DNA of 64,000 nucleotides, from assembly GCA_035553375.1 (NCBI GenBank), contig DATNCY010000105.1, positions 1 through 64,000 on the forward strand, written 5' to 3'. The DNA comes from JAJPHU01 sp035553375 (GTDB taxonomy: Bacteria > Planctomycetota > Planctomycetia > Gemmatales > Gemmataceae). Made by a program: the position numbers and the translations under genes. Position 1 is the stretch's first letter. Every line of letters begins with the position of its first letter. The notes below the pieces were generated by a model, which saw nothing but the letters and a program-made list of their open reading frames with translations, did not search any database and was not told the origin of the DNA. Of this stretch, positions 18,267-27,057 are shown in pieces.

Positions 18267-19502
18267 ATGCGTATTTTGCATACCGCCGACTGGCACCTGG
18301 CCGACCGTCTCGGTCGCATTGATCGCACGGACGATCTGCGCAAGGCGGTCGAGCGCGTGGCCGGCTATTGCCGTTCGGAAAAGGTGGATGTCTTACTCGT
18401 CGCCGGCGATCTGTTCAGCGAACTTGCCGGGCCAGACGCTCTGCGCGAATCGATTGGCCATTTGCAAGAGGTGTTCCAGCCCTTTCTGAGCGACGGCGGC
18501 ACCATCCTCACGCTGACCGGCAACCACGACAAAGAGAACTTCTGTCAAACGCTGCGCCACGCCATGAACCTGGCCGCGCCCAGCGCCGGCAAGTTTGGCG
18601 ATGTCGTTCCGTCCGGCCGGCTTTATCTCGCCACCGGGCCGACTTTGTTGCGCCTGGCCGACCGCGAAACCGGCCAGGGCGTGCAATTCATCCTGATGCC
18701 GTATCCGACGCCGACGCGCTATCTCATCGACGAACACGCCCAGCGTTATCAGGGACTCGATGAGAAAAATCGCCACCTGATGGCCGCGTACACCCAACGC
18801 TTGAACGCTCTGCAAACCGACAAGCGTTTCGATCCGACCTTGCAGACGATCCTCGGCGCCCACGTTCATGTACGCGGCAGCGAACTGCCCACGCTATTTC
18901 GCATCAGCGAGCAGGAGGATGTGGTCTTCTCGGATGCCGACCTGCCGACCGGCTTCGCCTACATTGCGCTGGGGCACATTCACCGCGCGCAATTCCTCGG
19001 CGGGCAGAAGCACGTCCGCTACTCCGGCAGCATCGAGCGCATGGATCTTGGCGAGAAAGACGACCAAAAGGGAGTCGTTTTGTTCGATGTCGGTCCCGAA
19101 GGCTTGCGCGACGAGCCGGTGGTGCTGCCGCTGGAGACGACGCCGATTTACGAGATCGAGATCCATTCGCCGCAGGACGAAATCCCCGGACTGGAACTGC
19201 GCTACCCCGATGCCCAGAATGATTTGGTGCGCATCACATGCACGTATACCGCCGGCCTCGATAACCGCGAGGAGATTCTGCGCAAACTGAGCGACATCTT
19301 CCCACGCTGGTACGATCGAGAGATCCTCGAGCGCAACACGCTCGATAAAATTACCTTGGTCGGCGGCGCGCCCAATCCGGCGAAGAGTTTCGAGCAGACT
19401 GTTCAGGAATATCTCGCGCAAGAACTGACCAATTTCGACGATTCGTTCCGCGAGGGCGTGCTGGCACGGGCCGAAGCGCACATCAAGGAGATGCAGGCAT
19501 GA
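18267..19502 (+). CDS. sbcD: Mre11/SbcD-type double-strand-break nuclease
   Basis: 411 residues. All calcineurin-like phosphoesterase motifs are intact: ADWHLAD (Asp8, His10), VAGDLF (Asp48), TGNHD (Asn86, His87), GAHVHV (His199, His201) and LGHIH (His237, His239). The C-terminal 120 residues form the capping region. It is the manganese nuclease subunit of the Mre11-Rad50 (SbcCD) complex that processes DNA ends and hairpins. Its stop overlaps the rad50/sbcC start by 4 bases, the usual coupling for the pair. AGGA lies about 10 bases before the ATG. Whether it is closer to archaeal Mre11 or bacterial SbcD cannot be decided by eye. Confidence 0.94.
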   Translation: MRILHTADWHLADRLGRIDRTDDLRKAVERVAGYCRSEKVDVLLVAGDLFSELAGPDALRESIGHLQEVFQPFLSDGGTILTLTGNHDKENFCQTLRHAMNLAAPSAGKFGDVVPSGRLYLATGPTLLRLADRETGQGVQFILMPYPTPTRYLIDEHAQRYQGLDEKNRHLMAAYTQRLNALQTDKRFDPTLQTILGAHVHVRGSELPTLFRISEQEDVVFSDADLPTGFAYIALGHIHRAQFLGGQKHVRYSGSIERMDLGEKDDQKGVVLFDVGPEGLRDEPVVLPLETTPIYEIEIHSPQDEIPGLELRYPDAQNDLVRITCTYTAGLDNREEILRKLSDIFPRWYDREILERNTLDKITLVGGAPNPAKSFEQTVQEYLAQELTNFDDSFREGVLARAEAHIKEMQA

Positions 19503-22500
19503 TCCCGCAACGCATCGAACTCAAAGGCTTCCTCTGCTACAAGGACGAGCAAGAGGTCCATTTCGACAGCGGCGCCACGCTGTGGATGCTGTCCGGTCTC
19601 AACGGCAGCGGCAAGTCGAGCATTTTCGATGCCGTCACCTACGCGCTGTTCGGCCATCATCGCGGCGGCAGTCAACACGCCATCGAACTCATCAATAAAG
19701 ACAGCGATGGCCTGGCCATCGAATTCGATTTCCGGCTCGACAATCACATTCACCGTATTCGCCGCACCCTTCGCCGCGCGGCGCGCGGGTCGCCGACCTC
19801 GACGCAGCAGATTTATCGTTATGAAGCCAAGGAGGGCAAGAATCCTTGGGTCGCCGTGGAGGGCACCAATTACAAAACCGAATTCGTCAAATGGATCGAC
19901 GAGAAAATCGGTTTGACCTACGAGACATTCACGTCTTCCGTTCTGCTGCTCCAGGGCAAGGCCGACAAATTGCTCGATTCCAAGCCGGAGGGCCGGCGCG
20001 CGGTGTTGGCCAGCATCGTCGATCTGGAACGCTACGAACGGCTGCATGGTTTGGCGGATGAAAAGCGCAAAGCCTTGCGCGGCAAGATGGAGAGCCTGTC
20101 GGATCGCTTAGCCGCGACACCGGAAGTCAAGGCGGAGCAAGTGGCGGAAGCGGAAGAGAACATCCGCACGGCCGAAGAAATTCGCCAACAGGCGGGCGCG
20201 GAAGTCGATCGCTTGCGCGAGACGGAACTACAAGCGCGTGGGTGGATGGACTTGCAGGGCAAACTCGCCACGGCCCAGCAGCGCCGGCAGCGCGCCGAGC
20301 AACTGCTCGAAGACTCGGCCGCCATCGAGCGCGCGGTGGAACGCCTGCGCGATTTGCGCGACGTGCTGCCGCGCTTGCGCGAGATCGTCAAGCAGCGCGG
20401 CACCATTCGGGATGCGGAGATCAAGAGCAAGGGATTTCTGCACGAAAAGGACAAGGCCAGCGAGCAATTCGCGCGGTTGGAGAGCGCGCTCCATCAAGAG
20501 CGCGAGAAGCGGGCGGTGCTGCTCAAGCAGATCGACGAGGCCGAAAGACGGCAGCGCGAATTGGCTCCGCAACTGCTCGATGCCACCGTGCAAATGGAAA
20601 AACTCAGGGAGTACGAGCGGCAATCCTCGGAGTTGGGAGCGATCCAGAAGGAACTCGCTTTGCTGCCGGCCGATGCTGCCGAGGAAGTGAATCGGACGCG
20701 AGTCCTTTACGAAAAGCTCGCCATGCTGACGCAACTTATCCCGCAACTGACGCACTTTCGAGCGTACCGCGAAGATCTGCGGCAAGCGGTGGGACGCGAG
20801 CAGGCGGCGAAACAGCGGTTGGCGCAGGTTGAGGCGCATGGCAAGCAATTGAACGGCGAATTGAAACGTCTGGAACCGCTCGTGCAGGCCGCCGACCGAG
20901 CGGCACGGCAGGCGAAAGACGACGAGACCGAAGCACGCACCTTGCTCAAGCAAGCGCAGGATAGTCTGCAAGAGATCACGCAGATGCACGGCTCCAAGGT
21001 CTGCCGGCATTGCGGTCTGGAATTGACGCCGGGACATCTTCAGGACGAGAAACGCCGGCGCGACAATGAAGTAAGGCGGATCGAGGAACGCCTGAAAAAA
21101 GCGGTCACGGATCTGGCAGCCGCGCGCGAGGAGGAAAAGCATCTCCGTAAGGAAGAGAAAGGCACGCAAGAGAACTATCGTGAGGCGCGAGAGGATTACC
21201 GCGAAGCTCAGACCCAGATGCAGCAGGCACTCGCCGACGTGACACGCTTGCAGGGCGATTGCGCTCGTGCCTACGCGGAACTGCCCGAAGAACAACAGCG
21301 ACGGATCAGCAGGACGCCGCCGGCCGACTGGCTGAAAACCGACTATCCAGGGCCGCAAGACCTGGAGAGTTTGCGCACGGAGGCGGCAGGCCATACCGCC
21401 GCGCGCCAGCGCTGGCAGAAAGCGGAAGACACCCTCAAACAATGGAATAAACTCAAGACGCAAGAGGGTGACAAACTCGCTACGCTCTCGCGTCTGCAAG
21501 CCGATTTGCCGGCTGACCGCGAGGCCGTGCGGCGAAAGCACGCCGACCTGAAGCTGAATCTTGACACGTTTGAACGCGACCTGAAAACCAAGCGCGCCCA
21601 GGACAAGGCCGCCGGTGCGGACATCGATCGCCTGACGCGCGAGCGCCAGCAGGAGCAGACGCATCTCGACCGCATCAACCTTGAATTGAAGAACAAGGAA
21701 CTGGAAAGCCAGTACGCTCGGCAAGCGATCGCCGCCAACCAAAAAGCGTTGCCGGCTTCTTGGCAGACCGCCGCGGAAAGCATCGGCTCCGCCGAGTACA
21801 ACTTGTGGGATCAGGAACGCGCCGACCTCGAAGCCAGCGGCACCGATCAGCGCGGCAAGGAGTTACAGCAAGCGAGTCTCAACCTCCACATGCTGCGTCA
21901 GGAAGTGGAATCGCTCGAAGAACAGCAGCAGACCTTCCCGGAGGCGGCGCGCCGGAATCCGGCGGAGGTGAAAGCGGAATTGGACCGAGCCAAGCAGACG
22001 GAAGCATTGCGCGACAAGGCTCTCACCGAGACACGCCAACAACTCGCACTCTTGCAGGGCTATCGCAAACAGCGCGAGCAAATCGGCGAGGAGTTCACAC
22101 GCCTCGAAGGCGAATGGAAGCAGCAGAAGACCTTGGCCGAATTGCTCGGCCGCGATCGCTTGCAGCTTCATCTCGTTCGCCAGGCGGAACGGCAAGTCAT
22201 CGAATACGCCAACGCGGTATTGGATCGGCTGTCCGGCGGCCAGCTTTATTTGAAGCTGAGCGGCGAGGCCAACGGCGAAGGCAATGCGGCCAAGGCGCTC
22301 GAATTGGAGGCGTACAATCGCAGCACGGGTGAGAAACCTATCAACGTCGCCTTCCTCAGCGGCAGCCAGAAATTCCGCGTCGCCGTCAGTCTGGCGCTGG
22401 GCATCGGCCAATACGCCAGCCGGCAGCATCGGCCAATCGAATCCGTCATCATCGACGAGGGTTTCGGCTGTCTCGACAGTCAGGGCCGGCAAGTGATGAT

Positions 22501-22642
22501 TCAGGAATTGCAGAACCTCCGCAGTCAGATGCGTTGCATCCTGCTCGTGTCGCATCAGGAGGAGTTCGCCGAGGCGTTCTCCGATGGTTATCACTTCGAG
22601 TTGGAATCCGGAGCCACGAAGGTAACGCGCTTTCAGAAATAG
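19499..22642 (+). CDS. sbcC: Rad50/SbcC-type SMC-like ATPase
   Basis: 1047 residues, close to bacterial SbcC length. Walker A GLNGSGKSS lies at 33-41. The zinc-hook motif CRHC is at 502-505, exactly midway in a long coiled coil (about 180-880) rich in Glu/Arg/Gln. The ABC signature LSGSQ is at 953-957 and Walker B SVIIDEG has Asp986-Glu987. It clamps DNA ends and controls the Mre11/SbcD nuclease. Translationally coupled to sbcD by an ATGA overlap and last in the five-gene operon. A family B palindrome at 22666-22724 probably terminates the transcript. Confidence 0.95.
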   Translation: MIPQRIELKGFLCYKDEQEVHFDSGATLWMLSGLNGSGKSSIFDAVTYALFGHHRGGSQHAIELINKDSDGLAIEFDFRLDNHIHRIRRTLRRAARGSPTSTQQIYRYEAKEGKNPWVAVEGTNYKTEFVKWIDEKIGLTYETFTSSVLLLQGKADKLLDSKPEGRRAVLASIVDLERYERLHGLADEKRKALRGKMESLSDRLAATPEVKAEQVAEAEENIRTAEEIRQQAGAEVDRLRETELQARGWMDLQGKLATAQQRRQRAEQLLEDSAAIERAVERLRDLRDVLPRLREIVKQRGTIRDAEIKSKGFLHEKDKASEQFARLESALHQEREKRAVLLKQIDEAERRQRELAPQLLDATVQMEKLREYERQSSELGAIQKELALLPADAAEEVNRTRVLYEKLAMLTQLIPQLTHFRAYREDLRQAVGREQAAKQRLAQVEAHGKQLNGELKRLEPLVQAADRAARQAKDDETEARTLLKQAQDSLQEITQMHGSKVCRHCGLELTPGHLQDEKRRRDNEVRRIEERLKKAVTDLAAAREEEKHLRKEEKGTQENYREAREDYREAQTQMQQALADVTRLQGDCARAYAELPEEQQRRISRTPPADWLKTDYPGPQDLESLRTEAAGHTAARQRWQKAEDTLKQWNKLKTQEGDKLATLSRLQADLPADREAVRRKHADLKLNLDTFERDLKTKRAQDKAAGADIDRLTRERQQEQTHLDRINLELKNKELESQYARQAIAANQKALPASWQTAAESIGSAEYNLWDQERADLEASGTDQRGKELQQASLNLHMLRQEVESLEEQQQTFPEAARRNPAEVKAELDRAKQTEALRDKALTETRQQLALLQGYRKQREQIGEEFTRLEGEWKQQKTLAELLGRDRLQLHLVRQAERQVIEYANAVLDRLSGGQLYLKLSGEANGEGNAAKALELEAYNRSTGEKPINVAFLSGSQKFRVAVSLALGIGQYASRQHRPIESVIIDEGFGCLDSQGRQVMIQELQNLRSQMRCILLVSHQEEFAEAFSDGYHFELESGATKVTRFQK

Positions 22643-22665
22643 CCTAAGGCACTCACTTTTTGACG

Positions 22666-22724
22666 ACAAGCCCGGAGCGCCAGCGATGGGGAGCAAGATC
22701 CCGTCGCTGGCGCTCCGGGCTTGT
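22666..22724. repeat. REP-like palindrome, family B variant, copy 2
   Basis: Arms of about 24 bp (22666-22689 and 22701-22724) with an 11-base loop, 23 bases after the sbcC stop and 23 bases before the convergent zinc-ribbon gene. Likely a bidirectional terminator. Confidence 0.75.
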
Positions 22725-22747
22725 CATTCATTCGTCGTGCATCTTGG

Positions 22748-22936
22748 TTACTTCGGTGACTCGCCTTCCGGATAGGCGTCTTTCTTGTCCCATGTGTGCT
22801 CCTCGCCGCAATGGGGGCAGGCAAGGATGTTGTGTTCCATGACCGTGCCAGGGTTTTCAAACGTGTGCTTGTCCAGATAAATCCCCGTGTCAACGGGTTT
22901 GCCCGTCGTGGGACAGGTAATCAGAATGGCAGGCAT
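22748..22936 (-). CDS. Small zinc-ribbon protein
   Basis: 62 residues starting MPAILITCPTTGKPV. The start at 22936 is preferred to 22981 because AGAGAGG lies just upstream on the minus strand and the protein begins with a conserved-looking strand. It contains a single CPTTGKPV turn with one Cys and a CPHCGEEHTW knuckle, so three cysteines and nearby histidines could bind one zinc. Similar tiny proteins are common and uncharacterised. Stands alone. Confidence 0.65.
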   Translation of the reverse strand: MPAILITCPTTGKPVDTGIYLDKHTFENPGTVMEHNILACPHCGEEHTWDKKDAYPEGESPK

Positions 22937-23161
22937 CAAAACCTCTCTTTCGTTCTCAGTCCATGCCGGCATCCTCGCCAACTGTAACAGCAGGATGACG
23001 CGCCCGGCAATTGAAATGGAACGAGAAGCGCGATCATCTGCCGGTTCCTTGTCGAACGCAAAAGCGGACGGACGGAACTTTTCTCATCGCGGCGGGTTGA
23101 AATAACAGCTACCCTTTCTCATGACACGGTTGCATTCGCCCCAACTTGCGAAAGGTCCGCC

Positions 23162-24091
23162 ATGCACATCTTGCGTTCGTTCGCGTTTACTCTTGTCATC
23201 GTGTTCCTGCCGGCAGCCTTCACCGCCTGCGGGAAAGTCCATCCCGCCTCTCAGCGCGAGCGCAGCAAGATTATTGCTCCCGAAGCGAAACCGGTGGTGC
23301 TGGCCGCCGATAAGCCGTCAGCACCGCCAGAACGGGTCAAAGCGGATAATCAAGACCTTAATCAACTCAATTTAGAAGTGACAGCCCTGGAGACATTGAA
23401 TCAATTCAAACTCACGCGGCCGCAGCTTCAACACCTGGCGAAGCTCGCTCCCATGACCGCTCCGAAGGCGGCGGCTTCTCGGCCCACCAAGGTCAGCGCG
23501 GAGTATCAGAAAGCGCTCAAGGATTTGCGTGAGGCGCTCCTTGAGGACAACGAAGTTCGCACCGCGGACTTGACGCTGGCGCTCGAAGAATTACGCGACA
23601 AAGAGAATCCTGAGTTCGAGGACGTGGAAATTACCGACGAGGCTCGTCGCCATACGGCGGAGTTTTTGCGTAGCCTGAGTGCGCGCCAGATCATGGGCTA
23701 TCTCACCGATTTCGCCGACGAATTTCCCGATCCACGCGAAAAAATGACGGACGCCTTCGACGCCATCCGCAAACTGCCCGCTCCGGAGCAAGAGGAATTG
23801 CGCGATGAAGTGGCGGGGCAAGTTGGCTGGTTGGTGGCCGGACTTGATACAGCGGCAGAACGCAAGGTCCACGATCGCGTCACGGCGTTAATCAATCGCG
23901 TCCGTCGCTTGAAGGATGATGAATACACGGCCCAGCAAGCGGAACTAGATCGGGCAGTGCAAGGGATCATGGGTAATGTTGGTCCGGTCGAGGTTGTTCG
24001 TCACTTCACCGAGCGATCTCTCGCGGAGTTGCTGTCCAATCCGCGTCTGTCGGCAGCCGTCGCGGCTCGACTGAAGAAGACGGCGGAATAA
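23162..24091 (+). CDS. Putative lipoprotein, function unknown
   Basis: 309 residues. The N-terminus is a signal peptide ending in a near-lipobox (AAFTAC, Cys at residue 21), so it is probably lipidated and exported. The remainder is a soluble, acidic, helical protein with no recognised family. Residues 190-290 contain several amphipathic helices (DFADEFPDPREKMTDAF, VHDRVTALINRVRRL). The gene converges on the phosphatase gene that ends at 24098, with only 6 bases between the two stops and no obvious terminator. Confidence 0.72.
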   Translation: MHILRSFAFTLVIVFLPAAFTACGKVHPASQRERSKIIAPEAKPVVLAADKPSAPPERVKADNQDLNQLNLEVTALETLNQFKLTRPQLQHLAKLAPMTAPKAAASRPTKVSAEYQKALKDLREALLEDNEVRTADLTLALEELRDKENPEFEDVEITDEARRHTAEFLRSLSARQIMGYLTDFADEFPDPREKMTDAFDAIRKLPAPEQEELRDEVAGQVGWLVAGLDTAAERKVHDRVTALINRVRRLKDDEYTAQQAELDRAVQGIMGNVGPVEVVRHFTERSLAELLSNPRLSAAVAARLKKTAE

Positions 24092-24097
24092 CGCCCA

Positions 24098-25279
24098 TCA
24101 GGGGCAAACTTCCATGCCCAGCAACGTCAGATCGTCGGGCTGCTCGCTGGCACCGAAAAGATCGCGGGCCAGGCGATCGACGAAGTTCTGAATCGGCAAC
24201 GCGCGATGACGCGCGGCGCAGGCCAACAGACTATCGGCCCCCGGCGCATGCCCCTCGAAGCGTCCGGTATCGATGCCGTCACTGCACAATAGCACCTTGT
24301 CGCCTGGTTTCACCGCATAGGTGCGCGCCGGAAAAGCGGCATCGACCACCCCTAGCAGCAAGCCCTCCTGACGCCAGAACGCCGGCTCTCCCTCACGCGG
24401 CACATGCAGTGGATAGGGATGTCCCGCCCGCGCGAAGCGGAACGTGCCTTCTTCATGGTTGTAAAGCGCGTACACCATCGTGATGAACGGATGCTCGGAC
24501 AGATGCTGGTCGATCAGATCCTTGTTGAGTCGTTGCAGCACTTCCTCCGGCGGAACCAGACGATAGTGTTGGCCGAACACTTCCTTGGCGCGCACGCCCT
24601 TCTTGACGAAGATGGTCAATAGACTGGCAGGCACACCGTGGCCCATCGCATCGGCGACGTATAGCCCGACGTGATGTTCATCGAGTCGAAACGCGTCGTA
24701 GAAATCGCCGCCCACCCGATCGCGCAGAAGATAATGCACGGCGAAACGGCTACGCGGCACCTCCGGCAATTTCTGCGGCAAAAAGCTCGACTGGATACGC
24801 TGCGCCAATTGAAGCTCATGATCGATCTGTTGGTGCAATTGTTGGAGACACTTGTTAATGCGATGGACCTCGGCAGTTTTGCCGGCCAGTCGATCGTGCG
24901 CGTCCTTGATGCGGAGCAACGCCTTGACCTGCGCCAGCAGTTCGCCGAGAGCCAGGGGGCGCATCAGATAAGTATCGGCTCCCGCCTCGAAACTCCGCAG
25001 ACGAGCGGACGGACCTGGATCGTCGGTGACGTAGAGGATCGGCACAAAGAGATCATCAAGGCGATCGCGCAGCCGGCGGCACAGATCCCAGGCGGTGCCC
25101 CCGTTTTGGCTGCCCTCAATCACGATCAACTGGTAACTGCTCAGTCTGTCTGGATCGGGATTTCCCAGCAGATGTCCCGTGAGTTCACAGCCCGTGCCGG
25201 CCAGGACATGACGCACCTCGGACAGGGCGGCCGGCTGGTTGGCGCAAACGAGAATTCGAGGCAATCCATTAACGCTCAT
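24098..25279 (-). CDS. SpoIIE-type PP2C phosphatase with pseudo-receiver domain
   Basis: 393 residues from ATG 25279, preceded by GGGGAG on the minus strand; upstream in-frame codons overlap the divergent TPR gene and are not coding. Residues 8-125 have the receiver fold but have lost its chemistry. The acidic pair after strand 1 is replaced (VCANQ), the phospho-acceptor Asp is Glu55 (VIEGS), and the conserved Lys is Arg (LMRPLA). A coiled-coil linker (about 130-175) joins a SpoIIE/PP2C domain with its metal residues intact: VGGDFYD, DAMGHG, LLCSDGID and QPDDLTLL. It probably dephosphorylates an anti-sigma antagonist in a partner-switch pathway; no such partner is nearby. Confidence 0.88.
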   Translation of the reverse strand: MSVNGLPRILVCANQPAALSEVRHVLAGTGCELTGHLLGNPDPDRLSSYQLIVIEGSQNGGTAWDLCRRLRDRLDDLFVPILYVTDDPGPSARLRSFEAGADTYLMRPLALGELLAQVKALLRIKDAHDRLAGKTAEVHRINKCLQQLHQQIDHELQLAQRIQSSFLPQKLPEVPRSRFAVHYLLRDRVGGDFYDAFRLDEHHVGLYVADAMGHGVPASLLTIFVKKGVRAKEVFGQHYRLVPPEEVLQRLNKDLIDQHLSEHPFITMVYALYNHEEGTFRFARAGHPYPLHVPREGEPAFWRQEGLLLGVVDAAFPARTYAVKPGDKVLLCSDGIDTGRFEGHAPGADSLLACAARHRALPIQNFVDRLARDLFGASEQPDDLTLLGMEVCP

Positions 25280-25477
25280 AATGTCTCCCCACAATGGCCC
25301 ACTATACGCCGCGTCGCGGCTGGCGTTAAGAGAGAGTGACCGCCGCGCTCTACTCCACCCGAATTGCGCAAATTGTGTCGTCTTCCATCGGTGTTGATTC
25401 GTCTTGCTTGATTGGGATAGGTGGTTATCATGGGCGTTCGCGGGACATTTCTCCCCAAGCTGCATGGAGGCAGCGCC

Positions 25478-26281
25478 ATGATGCCAAACTTGAATCTCGT
25501 CGATCACGTTCTCGCCTTGGGCCGACGCTATCAGGAAGTCGGCCGCCATCGCGACGCCGTGACGGTTCTCACGCGCCTGTCGCGTTTTCGTTATCTCCCG
25601 GCCGAGGCCGCTGAGGAAACACAATCTCGCCTGGCCGAAATCCATCTCAAACGCCGCAAATACAAGCACGCTCGCCGGCACCTGACGGCCGCCCTGCGGC
25701 ACCAACCCGACAACGCTCGTTATCACTACCTGTTGGCGACGGCTTTGCAGGCGGCGGAAGGCGATGACCTCCAGCGCGCCGAGGAGCATTATCGCCGTGC
25801 CCTCGAACTCGACCCCGGTCATATCAAATGCCGCGCCGATCACGGTCTTTTGCTGCTGCGTCTGGGGCAGACCGAGGAAGGACTGACCCGCTTGCGTGAG
25901 GCGGCCGAGCGCGCGCCCGACGATGTCGAAGTGCTGAGCAAACTCGTCAAGGGGTTGCGTCTGTCCGGCCAGAGTGAAGAAGCACGTTCGCGCTTGCAGG
26001 TCGCTCTCTTCCGCAACGCCCGCTCGCCGCGTTTCCGCAAATTGTGGAACGAATTTCGTTTCCAGCAAGCACGACGGCGACGCGACACCGAACGCCTCCA
26101 AAACGGCGACGGCGCGGCGGAGGGAGACCAACCGATTTTGCTGCCGTTCGTTCGCGTCATCAAGGACGGTCCGGTAAGCAGCGATTGTCCGACGATCGTG
26201 CGCTGCGAGAAGGGCAACGCCGCCGGCTCCTCGCGTGCATTCCGCCTCGCTCGTCGAGCCGATCAGCGAAACATTCAGTAG
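25478..26281 (+). CDS. TPR-repeat protein
   Basis: 267 residues from ATG 25478, chosen for the GGAGG at 25466-25470; in-frame ATGs exist at 25421, 25430 and 25481. Four to five tetratricopeptide repeats cover residues 10-200, for example KYKHARRHLTAALRHQPDNARYHYLLATAL and the following AEEHYRRALELDPGH. Cytoplasmic scaffold or regulator of unknown partner. Divergent from the phosphatase gene, about 200 bases apart, so the two may share a control region. A 19-bp hairpin follows at 26289. Confidence 0.75.
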   Translation: MMPNLNLVDHVLALGRRYQEVGRHRDAVTVLTRLSRFRYLPAEAAEETQSRLAEIHLKRRKYKHARRHLTAALRHQPDNARYHYLLATALQAAEGDDLQRAEEHYRRALELDPGHIKCRADHGLLLLRLGQTEEGLTRLREAAERAPDDVEVLSKLVKGLRLSGQSEEARSRLQVALFRNARSPRFRKLWNEFRFQQARRRRDTERLQNGDGAAEGDQPILLPFVRVIKDGPVSSDCPTIVRCEKGNAAGSSRAFRLARRADQRNIQ

Positions 26282-26288
26282 ACCGCAT

Positions 26289-26333
26289 GCCTTTGTCCGC
26301 GCGGAAGTGCCTCGCTTCCGCGCGGACAAAGGC
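26289..26333. terminator. 19-bp perfect hairpin between two TPR genes
   Basis: Arms 26289-26307 and 26315-26333, loop TGCCTCG. No T-run follows, so it may be a repeat-type palindrome or attenuator rather than a classic intrinsic terminator. It begins 7 bases after one TPR gene and ends 16 bases before the next. Confidence 0.6.
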
Positions 26334-26349
26334 GTATCCAAAGGATGTC

Positions 26350-27039
26350 ATGGAGATTGTGCGCCGGGCACTTGTCCTGTGGATTATCACGCTGCTGCCG
26401 TCGCTGGCGCAGGAGGCGATGCGGCGCGGCGACTACGATTTGGCCGTCAACTGCCTGGATGCCTACCACTCGTTCAATGCGAACAACGCGACCACGCACC
26501 TCATGCTGGGGTGGGCCTATTTCAAGAAGGACGATCTGGGTCGCGCGATTGATGCCTACAGTGAGGCCATTCGACTCGCCCCGAACCATGCGGCGGCGCT
26601 CCATCAGCGGGCGAGTTTGTATTCGGAGACGAAGAAGTATGCCCGCGCTCGCGCCGACTACGAGGCCGTTCTTCGGCTGCAACCGGAGAATGCCGAGAGC
26701 CGGCTTGCCCTGGTAGAGCTTTTTTCGAGTTGTCCCGACACGACGGTGCGCAATGTCGCCCGTGCCGACGAGGAAGCCGGCCGCCTTGATCCGCACGCTA
26801 CCACCTCGCAACGGGCTTTCGCCCGGTTAGCGGCGGCCCACGCAGTCCGGAGCGAATTGGATCAGGCCATCCGCTGGCAGCGGAAAGCGCTGGCTTGCAT
26901 GAACTCGTATGATAAAGAAGAGAAACGAAGGGCCGCCCTGGTACTGGAGTTGTACCGGAAGCGCAAGAAGCGCGCGGAGAAAGCGGCCTTGCGCCGAGTC
27001 AGGCAAAACGCTTCGCCGCCGCAAGATGGCGGCCAGTAG
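26350..27039 (+). CDS. Membrane-anchored or exported TPR protein
   Basis: 229 residues from ATG 26350, with AAGGA just upstream. The first 20 residues (EIVRRALVLWIITLLPSLAQEA) look like a signal peptide or anchor. TPR units follow: residues about 22-125 include THLMLGWAYFKKDDLGRAIDAY and the next repeat ALHQRASLYSETKKYARARADY. The C-terminal part is basic. It lies 68 bases after the other TPR gene and 18 bases before the HECGH protein, so these three may be an operon with a hairpin in its first gap. Confidence 0.72.
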   Translation: MEIVRRALVLWIITLLPSLAQEAMRRGDYDLAVNCLDAYHSFNANNATTHLMLGWAYFKKDDLGRAIDAYSEAIRLAPNHAAALHQRASLYSETKKYARARADYEAVLRLQPENAESRLALVELFSSCPDTTVRNVARADEEAGRLDPHATTSQRAFARLAAAHAVRSELDQAIRWQRKALACMNSYDKEEKRRAALVLELYRKRKKRAEKAALRRVRQNASPPQDGGQ

Positions 27040-27057
27040 CACCTAATAGATTTTCCT

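Noticed and set aside
25280..26341. N-terminal extension of the SpoIIE phosphatase frame
   Set aside because: Overlaps the divergent TPR gene; the receiver domain starts right after ATG 25279, which has a good ribosome-binding site.
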